Shown here: positions 1 through 9,474 of the stretch, piece by piece | Numbering within the stretch: position 1 is the stretch's first letter | How the letters are laid out: every line of letters starts with the position of its first letter | DNA from: an uncultured Bacilli bacterium | Lineage (GTDB): Bacteria > Bacillota_I > Bacilli_A > RF39 > UBA660 | Assembly (NCBI GenBank): GCA_934130005.1 | Contig: CAKOXD010000011.1 | Coordinates: 1-41,861 of the forward strand | Length of the DNA: 41,861 nt | Direction: 5' to 3' | Program-made: the position numbers and the translations under genes | The notes under the pieces: generated by a model | The model's input: only the letters and a program-made list of their open reading frames with translations | Database searches by the model: none | Told to the model about the DNA's origin: nothing

Positions 1-28
1 CCTGGCCGGGTGGGCTCTTTTATTATAT
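1..28 (-). other. GC-rich window edge behind a TATAAT box
   Basis: The first 17 bases are strongly G+C-rich, unlike the rest of the window. Read on the minus strand they follow a TATAAT hexamer (22-27) that lies just past the smpB terminator. A stable RNA gene could start here and run off the window; ssrA next to smpB is one thought. No family can be recognised from 17 bases, and an assembly edge is equally possible. Confidence 0.2.
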
Positions 29-50
29 CAAAAAACCACACCTTTGTGGT
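29..50 (-). terminator. Intrinsic terminator after smpB
   Basis: On the minus strand a 6-bp stem (ACCACA / TGTGGT, loop of 4) is followed by six T residues. It lies about 35 bases past the smpB stop and closes the smpB transcript. Confidence 0.75.
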
Positions 51-72
51 GCGGTTGAAATTTCAATTTAGG

Positions 73-97
73 AAAAATTACCTTAATGGTAATTTTT
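73..97 (-). terminator. Hairpin overlapping the smpB stop codon
   Basis: A perfect 10-bp stem (AAAAATTACC / GGTAATTTTT) with a 5-base loop; the smpB stop codon (83-85) is in the loop. The T-rich arm can act as the U tract. It may be a first terminator ahead of the one at 29-50 or a 3'-end stabiliser. Confidence 0.6.
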
Positions 98-526
98 ATA
101 TTGTTTTTTTATATCTCTTTCAATATCTCTTTTTTTTATTGATTCTCTTTTATCATAGGATTTTTTACCTTTAGCAACCCCTAATAATATTTTAGCTTTG
201 TTTTTATTAAAATATAATTTAATTGGTACTAAAGTATATCCTTCTAGTGTAATCTTATCCCTTAATTTAAATATTTCTTTTTTATGTAATAATAGTTTTC
301 TGGTTCTAAATTCATCATGATTAAATATATTACCTTCTTTATAAGGACTAATATGCATTCCAAGTAAAAATACTTCATTATTTTTTATAACTGCATAGCT
401 ATCTTTTAAGTTTGCATTTCCAAGTCTAATAGATTTAATTTCTGTTCCTTTTAGAACAATTCCAGCTTCTAAAGTACTGTCTATTTCATAATCGAATTTT
501 GCTTTTCTATTGCTGATTTCTATCAT
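83..526 (-). CDS. smpB: SsrA-binding protein SmpB
   Basis: SmpB binds tmRNA and brings it to stalled ribosomes for trans-translation. The 147-residue protein has the usual length and order: an N-terminal strand region (ISNRKAKFDYEI), the family signature GIVLKGTEIKSIR near residues 23-35, the core LKDSYAVI, the segment YTLVPIKLYF, and a basic C-terminal tail (KKSYDKRESIKKRDIERDIKK) that is disordered until it enters the ribosome mRNA path. The start follows AGGTGAT-AAT-ATG, this genome's favoured ribosome site. It is the last gene of the rnr-capA-smpB run, 8 bases after capA; rnr-smpB neighbourhood is common in Bacillota. Two hairpins close the transcript. Confidence 0.97.
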   Translation of the reverse strand: MIEISNRKAKFDYEIDSTLEAGIVLKGTEIKSIRLGNANLKDSYAVIKNNEVFLLGMHISPYKEGNIFNHDEFRTRKLLLHKKEIFKLRDKITLEGYTLVPIKLYFNKNKAKILLGVAKGKKSYDKRESIKKRDIERDIKKQYKNYH

Positions 527-534
527 ATTATCAC

Positions 535-1695
535 CTAAAATCCAGTTTGTATTCTACTATCATTTGTCTTATTTATAATTTGTTTATATTCATTATATAT
601 ATTTTGATATCCATTTAATTTTGTATTATCTAATTTGTTAAAAGGAATAACTTGGAAATTTTTATAACCTTTATGATAAGTCCAAATTAAATCACCTTTT
701 ACATTGTCAATAGTAACACTTGTTGTTTTTCCATTTGTCACTGTTTTATTTATATCAAGTGATGCCATCATTCCTACTCTTTTAGCTGTTCCATCTTGTG
801 CTGATATGAAATTACCTAATGAATATATTACAAGTGTATTTCCTACATATTCAATTGGTTGAATAACATGAGGATGATGTCCAATTATAATATCAACACC
901 TAAACTTGATAAGTAAGAAGCTATTTCTTTTTCTTCAGCTGTTGGAACATGTGTATATTCAGTTCCCCAGTGCATTGATACTATTATAACATCTACTTTG
1001 TCTTTTATTTTTTCTATATCTTTTTTTACTTTATCTTTATCATATAGTTCCCAATAATGTGAATCTTCATCACTTATTGTAAAACCATTAGTTACCGTTG
1101 AATATCCTAAAAATGCATATTTAATTCCATTTTTTGTTTCGTATCTTGCTTTTTCTTCATCTTCTTTTGTAGCATAACTTCCTACAGCATATACTCCTTT
1201 TTTATTCTTCCAGAAATTTGATGAATATTCAAGTCCTTTAATTCCTTTATCTTTAGAATGATTAGTTGCTAAATTAACCATATTAAATCCTATATCTACT
1301 AAATCATTTCCTATTTCATCTGGTGAATTAAAACATGGATAATTTGAAAGTCCTAAATTTTTTCCACCTATAATTGTTTCTTGATTATAAAATGCTAAGT
1401 CATAATCTTTTACTATATCTTTTATATAAGTAAACATTTTAGAAAAGTCATAAATATAATATCCATCACTACCTTTTTTATAAGTGTTTGCGTCTATATA
1501 TACACCATCATGAATTAATGCATCACCTACTGCGAATAGTGATAATTTATAATTTTCTACTTTTGGTTCTTGTTTTTCTTCTACTTTTGGTTCTCTTTTT
1601 TCTGGTTTTTTTAAGATGTCAGAATAATATAATCCTAATACTATACCAAAGCCTATTATTATTAAGCTTAGTAATATTACTAAAAACTTCTTCAT
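535..1695 (-). CDS. CapA-family membrane-anchored metallophosphatase-like protein
   Basis: The N-terminus has a single hydrophobic segment (about residues 4-24) serving as signal anchor, then a Lys/Glu/Pro linker and one CapA-type domain outside the membrane. Family marks are LFAVGDALIHD near residue 54, a YNQET segment, NLATNHSKDKG, VSMHWGTEY, GVDIIIGHHPHVIQP and IYSLGNFI, which carry the Asp, Asn and His residues expected to bind metal in this calcineurin-like superfamily. CapA/PgsA proteins take part in poly-gamma-glutamate capsule synthesis or export, but many homologues occur without capBC; none is in this window, so the substrate is open. Its start overlaps the end of rnr (AAAAGGAAATAAAATATG), indicating coupled translation. 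Confidence 0.85.
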   Translation of the reverse strand: MKKFLVILLSLIIIGFGIVLGLYYSDILKKPEKREPKVEEKQEPKVENYKLSLFAVGDALIHDGVYIDANTYKKGSDGYYIYDFSKMFTYIKDIVKDYDLAFYNQETIIGGKNLGLSNYPCFNSPDEIGNDLVDIGFNMVNLATNHSKDKGIKGLEYSSNFWKNKKGVYAVGSYATKEDEEKARYETKNGIKYAFLGYSTVTNGFTISDEDSHYWELYDKDKVKKDIEKIKDKVDVIIVSMHWGTEYTHVPTAEEKEIASYLSSLGVDIIIGHHPHVIQPIEYVGNTLVIYSLGNFISAQDGTAKRVGMMASLDINKTVTNGKTTSVTIDNVKGDLIWTYHKGYKNFQVIPFNKLDNTKLNGYQNIYNEYKQIINKTNDSRIQTGF

Positions 1696-1698
1696 ATT

Positions 1699-3825
1699 TT
1701 ATTTCCTTTTCATATAAATTTTTCTATTTTGTTCTGTATCAAGTACAAAATCTATAGTTCTTGCTTCTTTATTAGCTGATTTTACTATAATATTTACATT
1801 ATCACCTAAACGATATCCTCTTTTATTTTTCTTTCCTATCAATGATATAGTTGATTCATCAAATGTATAATGATCTTCTGTTAAATCGTCTAGTCTTATT
1901 AATCCTTCTATTAAATTTGGAAGTTCGATAAACATTCCAAAACTTAATATACTACTAATCATACCTTCATATATTTCACCAATATGTTTTTCCATGTATT
2001 CAGCTTTTTTCATATCATCTACTTCTCTTTCACATTCTACTGAATCTCTTTCTTTTTTAGATGAATGATCTGCTATTAAAGGTAATTTATCTTCTTCATT
2101 TTGAATTGAATCATTACTTAATTGTTTTTTAAATAAGTATTTTCTAAGTAATCTATGTACTGTTGTATCTGGAAATCTTCTTATTGGACTAGTAAAATGT
2201 GTATAACATTTACTTCCAAGTCCGAAGTGTCCAATATTTACTGTATCATAAACTGCTTTTTGCATACTTCTAAGTAACATTGTTGATAATACATGATATT
2301 CTTTTTTATCTTTTAATTGTTCTAGTAGTTTTTGCATTGCAACTGGTGTTAAATCTTTTATTTTTCCATTTACTTGATATCCTAAACTACTTACAAAATT
2401 TAAAAATTTTGTAATTTTTTCTTCACTTGGTTCTCCATGAACACGATATATAAATGGAAGTTCCATAAAGTAAATATGAGATGCGACTGTTTCATTTGCA
2501 GCTATCATAAAGTCTTCTATTAATTTTTCTCCTGCTCCTCTTTCTCTTAAAACAACATCAATTGCTTCTCCTTTATCATTTACAATTATTTTAGCTTCAT
2601 CTATATCGAAGTCAATATAACCTCTTCTTTCTTTATTTTTTCTTAAAATATCTGCTAGTACTTTCATTTCTTTTAAAGTGTCAGCAAATTCTTCATATCC
2701 TTCTTCTACTATATTTTCTTCTATTATTTTATTTACTTTTTTATATGTCATTTGTTTTCTTGATCTTATAACACTTTCAAATATATCATAGTTTACTACA
2801 TCACCACTATTATTGATTTCCATAATACATGATATAGCAAGTCTATCTTCATTAGGATTAAGTGAACATATTCCATTTGATAGTTTATGTGGAAGCATTG
2901 GAATAACTCTGTCTGCTAAATATACACTTGTTCCTCTATTTTTAGCAGTTTCATAAATTTTTGTTCCTTCTTTTACATAATATGAAACATCTGCTATATG
3001 AACACCTAATTTATAATTTCCATTAGATAATTTTTCTAATGATACAGCGTCATCTATATCTTTTGTATCATCTCCATCTATTGTAAATATAGTCATATCT
3101 CTTAAGTCAGTTCTTCCTTTTAAGTCTTCTTCACTTACACTATTTGGGATACTATCTAATTCATTCATTACTTCTTCACTAAAGGTATCTTCTATTCCTA
3201 ACTTATTTACAATTGATAATATATCTACTCCAGGATCATTTTTATGTCCTATTATTTTTGTTATTTCTCCTCTATAGTTATTATCTTTTAATTTATTTGT
3301 AATTTTTACTACTACTTTATGTCCTTCCATAGCTCCTTTGGTTTTATCTTTATCAATTATAATATTTAATTTTATTTTTTCATCGTCTAATTTTATAGAA
3401 GGTTTTCCATTGTTATAGTAAAATTCACCAACCATTTCTTTTAGTTTTCTATCTACTATTCTTACTATTCTTCCTTCTAGTTTCATTCCTTTTTTACTTG
3501 TTATTTCTACTACTACTTTATCTCCATCTATAGCATTATTTATAAACATTGGAGGAATAAATACATCTTCATCTCCTTCTATATCTACAAAACCGTAATT
3601 CTTTTTTGTAGCCATCATTACACCTAGTTTTAAATTACTATTATTAAATAGCATATATCTATTTTTATTTGTTCTATATACTTTTAATTCATCTTCTAAT
3701 CTATTTAATGTTTTTATTAGTTCTTTAAAATCATCTACTGTTTTTAGATTTAATATATTATATATTTCATCCATTTCATATGATTTATTTTCTGCTTTTA
3801 AAAGTTCCATTATTTTGTCTTCCAT
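1699..3825 (-). CDS. rnr: Ribonuclease R
   Basis: A 3'-5' exoribonuclease of the RNB/RNase II family that degrades structured RNA and works with tmRNA in clearing defective messages. The order is an N-terminal winged-helix region, OB-type cold-shock domains (NYGFVDIEGDEDVFIPP), the RNB catalytic domain with the Asp cluster DGDDTKDIDDAVSL and the FTSPIRRFPDTTVHR segment, then a C-terminal S1 domain (GEIYEGMISSILSFGMFIELP) with a basic tail. The product is 708 residues. I placed the start at the ATG at 3825 because AGGTGAT-AGT precedes it; an ATG 18 bases upstream lacks a ribosome site. Operon with capA and smpB. Confidence 0.96.
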   Translation of the reverse strand: MEDKIMELLKAENKSYEMDEIYNILNLKTVDDFKELIKTLNRLEDELKVYRTNKNRYMLFNNSNLKLGVMMATKKNYGFVDIEGDEDVFIPPMFINNAIDGDKVVVEITSKKGMKLEGRIVRIVDRKLKEMVGEFYYNNGKPSIKLDDEKIKLNIIIDKDKTKGAMEGHKVVVKITNKLKDNNYRGEITKIIGHKNDPGVDILSIVNKLGIEDTFSEEVMNELDSIPNSVSEEDLKGRTDLRDMTIFTIDGDDTKDIDDAVSLEKLSNGNYKLGVHIADVSYYVKEGTKIYETAKNRGTSVYLADRVIPMLPHKLSNGICSLNPNEDRLAISCIMEINNSGDVVNYDIFESVIRSRKQMTYKKVNKIIEENIVEEGYEEFADTLKEMKVLADILRKNKERRGYIDFDIDEAKIIVNDKGEAIDVVLRERGAGEKLIEDFMIAANETVASHIYFMELPFIYRVHGEPSEEKITKFLNFVSSLGYQVNGKIKDLTPVAMQKLLEQLKDKKEYHVLSTMLLRSMQKAVYDTVNIGHFGLGSKCYTHFTSPIRRFPDTTVHRLLRKYLFKKQLSNDSIQNEEDKLPLIADHSSKKERDSVECEREVDDMKKAEYMEKHIGEIYEGMISSILSFGMFIELPNLIEGLIRLDDLTEDHYTFDESTISLIGKKNKRGYRLGDNVNIIVKSANKEARTIDFVLDTEQNRKIYMKRK

Positions 3826-3873
3826 ACTATCACCTAATAACATTATAAAGGAATTTTAAAAAAAAATATAGTA

Positions 3874-4773
3874 TTATCTTATATAAAAACTATATTTTTT
3901 TGTTATTTCATTAAATGTATTATTTTTTATAAGTAAGTATCCATTATCTGTTAGGTTTGAAACTCTATTATCAAGTATTTTATTTAGTCTAATTAACAAG
4001 TCTTTATTATCTTTAAATATATAACTATTTTTACTATTTATTAGATAATCTTCATACTTGTTATTTTCTTTTATAAGTAATTGTTTTTTAAAAAGTAATA
4101 TCATATATAAATAATTTATATCTATTGTATTAAAACTAATTATAAGATAACTTATTTTTGATATATCACATAAAATATTAAAATTGTAATATTTTATATA
4201 TGTTATATTTTTGGGCATATTGTTTAATAGGTCTTTTTGTTTTTCTTTTAATAAGTAATCAGGTTTAAATCCAACATATACAAAATTTATTTTCTTATAT
4301 TGATGTGCCAGTTCATAAATTATTTCTATATTATTATAATCAAAATCAAACAAAACTATTTTCTTTTTTCTTCTACTTATTTTATATTTATTATAAATAT
4401 CACTATTACTTTTACTTATACTTATAATTGGTAATTCATGTTCTATAATTACTATTTCATTTTTTGTTACTTTTTTTAAATTCTTTTTTATTGATGGTAA
4501 ACTTACTATTATTTTATAACTTTTATTTAGTAGTTTTTTTAACTTTTCACTTATTTTATTATTTAGTATATTTTCTTCTTCTAGATATGTTATAAAAATT
4601 ATTTTTTTATTTTTCTTATTTTCTATTAATTTCAATATTTTATTATTTACTTCTGCTAGTAATATATATTCATATTCTAAATCTATATCTGTTACATAAT
4701 TTATATTTGCATTCTCTAAATAGCTTATTGTTTTAGTAAGAATTTCTTTATTTTCTATATAGACTAATATCAT
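3874..4773 (-). CDS. GT-B-like glycosyltransferase-related protein, divergent
   Basis: A 299-residue Lys/Ile/Asn-rich protein without signal peptide or clear membrane segment. No full motif is recognisable, but the C-terminal half resembles a GT4-type domain: KKIVLFDFDYNN after a linker, NFVYVGFKPD, NITYIKYYN, a segment where GT4 enzymes keep the donor-binding E-x7-E (here LYMILLFKKQLLIKENNKYEDYL) and an IFKDNKDLLIRLNKIL end. The EX7E acidic pair is not clearly kept, so activity is doubtful. The start follows AGGTGAT-AAC-ATG. It lies 38 bases after the U32 gene and 48 before rnr. Function inferred from weak similarity only. Confidence 0.45.
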   Translation of the reverse strand: MILVYIENKEILTKTISYLENANINYVTDIDLEYEYILLAEVNNKILKLIENKKNKKIIFITYLEEENILNNKISEKLKKLLNKSYKIIVSLPSIKKNLKKVTKNEIVIIEHELPIISISKSNSDIYNKYKISRRKKKIVLFDFDYNNIEIIYELAHQYKKINFVYVGFKPDYLLKEKQKDLLNNMPKNITYIKYYNFNILCDISKISYLIISFNTIDINYLYMILLFKKQLLIKENNKYEDYLINSKNSYIFKDNKDLLIRLNKILDNRVSNLTDNGYLLIKNNTFNEITKKYSFYIR

Positions 4774-4811
4774 GTTATCACCTAATATTAGTGTTTATTT
4801 TTTTTTATTTT

Positions 4812-6989
4812 TTATTCACTATATTCTATTCTAAGTCTATTAATTCCAATATCAAATAATTCTTTATATTTTTCTATTTCTAACTTTTTATAATGATATA
4901 TATACATTAGATTATTTTTTATTTTTATTTTAAATTTATTTTTAAATTTATCTCTTAAATAGTTATCATTATTTGGTATATTAAAATATTTTATTAAGTT
5001 AAATTTTGATACCATTACTTCAGGATACATTGATACTACAACTTCTAAGTTTGGATTTTTTTTATATCTTTGTTTATAATTTTCTACTATTTTTTTTATT
5101 TCTTCTTTTTTTAGTTCTAATGATAATGTTACTCTTTTTACATTGTTATTATGTAGGAAAGCTACTGAATAAGAGTTTGCTACATTAAATGAAAAATCAC
5201 TTATTATATCTTCATATTTATTTAATGATCCATATTCACCTACTAATACTCTTATATTATAATTTGGATAATCGTATATTACTCTAGGTAACCTTAGTGT
5301 CACTTTATTGTCTAACATTATCTCATTAAATAAGTCTATATCATCTGTTATTATTTCTTCTACATTTTTTGCTTTATTATATTGATCCATATCGTTTATA
5401 TATGCTGTATATCCTTTTGTTTCATTATATTCTTTTACTTCATTGTTATACTCATTTTTTATATAAGGTATTTTATATAATCTTTTTTCATTTAATTTTA
5501 AAATTGCTTGTCTTCTTATTTCATTTAAATCTTTTATATTAACAAATATATTATCATCTATATTTAATGATAAATTATCAAACATATAAACTGTATTTCC
5601 AAGTTTTTTTATTTGTTCTTCTATTCTTTCTTTAGTTGTTGGAGTTTTTATACTTTTTTCTACTATAGATTTACTTTTTATTTCTATATGATTTTTTAAA
5701 TCATTTATTTTTAGTATAATAGGTTCTCCTATTTTACAACTTATGCTTCCATTTATTAATACTTTTCTAGATTTACTATTTATCTTAGAATCTATTTCAT
5801 TTATTAACTTATAATCTGTTGTTTTTAATACTAGATCATTTTCTTCCACTTTTATTTTGTTTTCAAATCTTATTTCTATAATATCTCCTTTTTTTGCACT
5901 TTCTTTAAATTCATTATTTACTTTCATTTTATATATAGTTGTTCCTACATCTTCTATTTTATTTAGTATTCTAATACCATCTTTTAAATTTAATTCATTA
6001 TCTAATTTTATTTTTACATAGTTATTTTTTATACTTACTACTTTTCCTAATGGTATTCCTATATGATTTGGTCTTTTCATATTTACTATATTATTATTTT
6101 CTTCATTATTTAAAAATCCTTTTGTGTATTCACGATTAAATATTTTTTTTAAGTTTTCTATTTCTTTTTCTTCTATTTTTATTTTTCTTGTTTCTATATA
6201 TGAATCTATAGTTTTTCTATACATTTTTGTAACTAAATACACATATTCTTTACTTTTCATTCTTCCTTCTATTTTTAAACTATCTATTCCTATGTCTATT
6301 AAATTTCCAATATGTTCTAATGTATTTAAATCTTTCATGCTAAGAAGATAATTATCATTATTTATTGTTTTTCCTTCATGAATTAAGTCATATTTCATTC
6401 TACAACATTGACTACATGTTCCTTTATTACCACTTCTACCACCTATTAAGCTACTCATTAGGCACTCACCTGAATAGGAGACACATAAAGCTCCATGAAT
6501 AAATACTTCTAATTCTATATTTGTTTTTTCTTTTATTTCTTTTAAAAGTTCTATATTAGTTTCACGAGCAAGTACTACTCTTTTTAATCCTAATTTTTCA
6601 ATAAATTTTACACCTTCTAGATTATGAATATGCATTTGTGTTGAAGCATGTATTTCTAATTTAGGATATACTTGCCTTACATAATCAATCATTCCTATGT
6701 CTTCCATTATTAAAGCATCTACATTATTTTTATATAAAAACTCAACATATTTTATAAATGGTTTTATAAGTTCTTCTGTTATCATTATGTTTAATGTTAC
6801 ATATATTTTTACTCCATATAAATGTGCATAGTTTATTGCTTCTATCATTTCTTCTTCACTAAAGTTATCAGCATAATTTCTAGCTCCAAAGTGTTTTCCA
6901 CCTATATATACTGCATCACATCCTGCTTCTATAGCGGCTTTTAAACATTCCATATTTCCTGCTGGAGAAAGTAGTTCTGGTTTTTTCAT
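4812..6989 (-). CDS. U32 peptidase-family protein (RNA hydroxylation type), with DUF3656-like C-terminus
   Basis: The N-terminal 300 residues are a classic U32 domain: KPELLSPAGNMECLKAAIEAG, DAVYIGGKHFGARNYADNF, IHASTQMHIHN, and the cysteine-rich core FIHGALCVSYSGEC followed by GGRSGNKGTCSQCCR. Although named collagenase-like peptidases, characterised relatives TrhP (5-hydroxyuridine in tRNA) and RlhA (23S rRNA C2501 hydroxylation) act in RNA modification and depend on iron-sulfur metabolism. The long C-terminal part resembles the DUF3656 and terminal domains of the large Bacillota U32 proteins. 725 residues, cytoplasmic. A TrhP-like role is the best guess; which RNA is modified cannot be read from sequence. 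Confidence 0.85.
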   Translation of the reverse strand: MKKPELLSPAGNMECLKAAIEAGCDAVYIGGKHFGARNYADNFSEEEMIEAINYAHLYGVKIYVTLNIMITEELIKPFIKYVEFLYKNNVDALIMEDIGMIDYVRQVYPKLEIHASTQMHIHNLEGVKFIEKLGLKRVVLARETNIELLKEIKEKTNIELEVFIHGALCVSYSGECLMSSLIGGRSGNKGTCSQCCRMKYDLIHEGKTINNDNYLLSMKDLNTLEHIGNLIDIGIDSLKIEGRMKSKEYVYLVTKMYRKTIDSYIETRKIKIEEKEIENLKKIFNREYTKGFLNNEENNNIVNMKRPNHIGIPLGKVVSIKNNYVKIKLDNELNLKDGIRILNKIEDVGTTIYKMKVNNEFKESAKKGDIIEIRFENKIKVEENDLVLKTTDYKLINEIDSKINSKSRKVLINGSISCKIGEPIILKINDLKNHIEIKSKSIVEKSIKTPTTKERIEEQIKKLGNTVYMFDNLSLNIDDNIFVNIKDLNEIRRQAILKLNEKRLYKIPYIKNEYNNEVKEYNETKGYTAYINDMDQYNKAKNVEEIITDDIDLFNEIMLDNKVTLRLPRVIYDYPNYNIRVLVGEYGSLNKYEDIISDFSFNVANSYSVAFLHNNNVKRVTLSLELKKEEIKKIVENYKQRYKKNPNLEVVVSMYPEVMVSKFNLIKYFNIPNNDNYLRDKFKNKFKIKIKNNLMYIYHYKKLEIEKYKELFDIGINRLRIEYSE

Positions 6990-7052
6990 ATTATACCTCT
7001 ATTCTTATATAAAAAAATTTGAGTATTTCAAATTTTATCTTGGATAATTATA

Positions 7053-7808
7053 TCACATTATTTTATTTATTTCATCTATTTTATACCCTTTTTGATATAG
7101 GGTGTTTTTTAGTTTATATTCTAATTCTTTATCTTTATATTTTTTACTTAATTTGTTATATTGTTTTTCATATTCTTTTTTTATTGAGTCGGTATTTTCT
7201 ATTTTTATTTTATTTAAAATTTCATCTATTTCATCTATTTTATATCCTAGATTTATAAAGTATTCTTTTATTTTTTGTTTAGCTATATATTCTGAATATT
7301 TATAATATGTTTTTATTTTTTTATTTATTAATTTTTCTAATTTTTCTTTTATTTCTTCATCATATTTTTCTAATTCTTCATCAATTAATTTACTATCTAT
7401 ATTTTGTTCTAGTAATTGTTTTTTTATTTTTTCTTTTCCATCACTTGATAGTCTAACTTTATCTGCTATAAAAGCTTTTAAGTATGTTTTATCATTTAAC
7501 ATATGATTATCTTTTAATTTTTTTATTATTTTTTCTTTATCTATTTTTTCTACATTTTGTTTATCTAAATATATATTTATTTCTTTTTCACTTCTTATTT
7601 TTGTCATAATATATTTTAATGTTTTATTATATATTTTGTAATAATCATTTTGATTGTTTATTTTATTTAGTAATTCATTATCTATCTCCTTTTTAAATAA
7701 AATATTTTCATTTAATATTACTTCATCATATGTTGTTATAACTTCTTTATTTTCTAATTGTATTTTATATTTACCATTACTTAGTTTTTTTATTTTTTCT
7801 ATTTTCAT
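7053..7808 (-). CDS. recX: Regulatory protein RecX
   Basis: RecX binds RecA filaments and tunes recombination. The 251-residue protein fits the long Bacillota RecX layout: a small beta-rich N-terminal domain (NGKYKIQLENKEVITTYDEVIL), then three-helix repeats; the hallmark first repeat is ALKYL-like (TLKYIMTKIRSEKEINIYL), followed by a repeat with NDKTYLKAFIADKVRLSSDGKEKI, where family members carry the FAxxYVxxR/GxxRI pattern. Weaker repeats end in GYKIDEI twice. The start follows GGAAGTGAT. recA is not in the window. It sits between rpoZ and the U32 gene, both on the same strand. Confidence 0.85.
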   Translation of the reverse strand: MKIEKIKKLSNGKYKIQLENKEVITTYDEVILNENILFKKEIDNELLNKINNQNDYYKIYNKTLKYIMTKIRSEKEINIYLDKQNVEKIDKEKIIKKLKDNHMLNDKTYLKAFIADKVRLSSDGKEKIKKQLLEQNIDSKLIDEELEKYDEEIKEKLEKLINKKIKTYYKYSEYIAKQKIKEYFINLGYKIDEIDEILNKIKIENTDSIKKEYEKQYNKLSKKYKDKELEYKLKNTLYQKGYKIDEINKIM

Positions 7809-7875
7809 TAGATCACTTCCATTATAATAATATCATACGAAAAAATGTTTGTCTATAATTTTATAAAAAAATACA

Positions 7876-8070
7876 TTAATTTAAATGTATTAAGTTATTT
7901 GATACTTCTTCCAAAGCTCTTCCTATTTCTTTAGCAGATTTATATTCACTTTCTTTCATTTGATAATTCTTTTTTTCTGCTAATTCTTTTGCTCTTTTAG
8001 AAACTATATTAACAAGTAAGTATTTAGATCCTACTTCATTTAATAATTTATCTATAGAAGGATATATCAT
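7876..8070 (-). CDS. rpoZ: DNA-directed RNA polymerase omega subunit
   Basis: A 64-residue RpoZ that supports beta-prime folding and RNA polymerase assembly. Conserved points are the N-terminal PSIDKLL, the SKYLLVNIVSKRAKEL helix (usual SRYsLVi.askRAreL) and KSAKEIGRALEEV near the C-terminus (usual Kpv..AleEi). Length matches the short Gram-positive form. Start set by AGGTGAT-AAT-ATG. The neighbours deoA/pdp and recX are unusual; gmk, the common partner, is not here. Confidence 0.9.
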   Translation of the reverse strand: MIYPSIDKLLNEVGSKYLLVNIVSKRAKELAEKKNYQMKESEYKSAKEIGRALEEVSNNLIHLN

Positions 8071-8145
8071 ATTATCACCTACCTATTATGATAATATAAC
8101 ATATTCTATTTAGGTTCAAGTAATTCTAAAAAATTTGACAAATGT

Positions 8146-9420
8146 TTACATTATTATATCAATAATTAGTTTTGGTTTTTCTATTTTTTCTTCTACTATC
8201 AAAAATGAGTCTGTTATTTTTTTTATTTCTAAATCTTTTTTATTTGTATATATTTTTAATAATTCTTCATTTTCAAATAATAAATCTCCTACTTTTTTAT
8301 TTAATACAAGCCCGACTCCATAATCTATTTCATCTTCTTTATTAAGTCTTCCTGCCCCTATTTGACGAGCTATTTCTCCTAATTTATATGCATCTATTTT
8401 TTTTATAAATCCGTCTTTAGTACTTTTTATTGAAATTTTATTTTCTTCTATTTTTATATTTTCTAAATTACCATTTTGAGCTTTTATAAATTCTTTAAAT
8501 TTTTCTAATGCTTTTCCATTATTTATATTTTCTTTTAGTTTTTCTTTTGCTTCTTCTATTGATATAGAAAGAGATAATGATACCATAATTGATCCTAATG
8601 TTAATACAAGTTCTGTTAAATCAGCTGGTCCATTTCCTTTAAGTGTTTCTATTGCTTCTATAACTTCTAGTCCATTTCCTATACTTTTTCCTAGTGGTTC
8701 TTCCATATTTGATAAGACACAAACTACCTTTTTATTATATTCTTTTCCTATTTTTATCATTAGATTTGCAAGTTTTCTAGCATCTTCTTCACATTTCATC
8801 AAGGCTCCATTTCCGACTTTTACATCTATTACGATGGAATCAGCTCCTGATGCGATTTTTTTACTCATTATACTAGACGCTATTAAAGGTATTGATTCTG
8901 TTGTACCAGTTACATCACGAAGTGCATATAGCTTTTTATCTGCTGGAACTATATTTTTAGTTTGGCTTATAACTGCACATCCTATTTTATTTACTTGATC
9001 TATAAATTGTTCATCTGTTAGTGTTACTTTAAATCCGTCAATTGACTCTAATTTATCTATAGTTCCACCAGTATGTCCAAGTCCTCTGCCACTCATTTTA
9101 GCTACCTTTACACCTAAGGATGCTACTAAAGGAACTAATACAAGGGTAGTTTTATCTCCAACTCCTCCTGTTGAATGTTTATCAACTACTATACCATTTA
9201 TTTTTGATAAGTCTATTATTTCTCCACTATCTATCATTATTTTTGTCAAGTTTATTGTTTCGTTATCTGTCATTCCATTTAATACTATTGCCATCAATAA
9301 TGAACTCATTTGGTAATCTTTTATATTTCCATTTAAAAAGTTATCAATAGAATATTTTATTTCTTCATAAGATAATTCTTTATTATTTTTTTTATTTTCT
9401 ATTATATCTATTATATTCAT
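8146..9420 (-). CDS. pdp: Pyrimidine-nucleoside (thymidine) phosphorylase
   Basis: Phosphorolyses thymidine, and in the Bacillota type also uridine, to the base and (deoxy)ribose-1-phosphate in nucleoside salvage. The family signature is complete: VVDKHSTGGVGDKTTLVLVPLVASLGVKVAKMSGRGLGHTGGT near residues 80-122 (split here only as motifs), plus DKKLYALRDVTGTTESIPLIASSIMSKKIASG for base and sugar binding. At 424 residues it has the alpha domain, phosphate-binding domain and a C-terminal domain with the barrel-sandwich-like end (GDLLFENEELLKIYT). The Pdp versus DeoA substrate range cannot be settled by eye. Start set by GGTGAT-AAT-ATG. No other nucleoside gene is adjacent. Confidence 0.92.
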   Translation of the reverse strand: MNIIDIIENKKNNKELSYEEIKYSIDNFLNGNIKDYQMSSLLMAIVLNGMTDNETINLTKIMIDSGEIIDLSKINGIVVDKHSTGGVGDKTTLVLVPLVASLGVKVAKMSGRGLGHTGGTIDKLESIDGFKVTLTDEQFIDQVNKIGCAVISQTKNIVPADKKLYALRDVTGTTESIPLIASSIMSKKIASGADSIVIDVKVGNGALMKCEEDARKLANLMIKIGKEYNKKVVCVLSNMEEPLGKSIGNGLEVIEAIETLKGNGPADLTELVLTLGSIMVSLSLSISIEEAKEKLKENINNGKALEKFKEFIKAQNGNLENIKIEENKISIKSTKDGFIKKIDAYKLGEIARQIGAGRLNKEDEIDYGVGLVLNKKVGDLLFENEELLKIYTNKKDLEIKKITDSFLIVEEKIEKPKLIIDIIM

Positions 9421-9474
9421 ATTATCACCATTTTGATTATAGCAAAAAAAAATAAACTATACAATTGTTTATCT

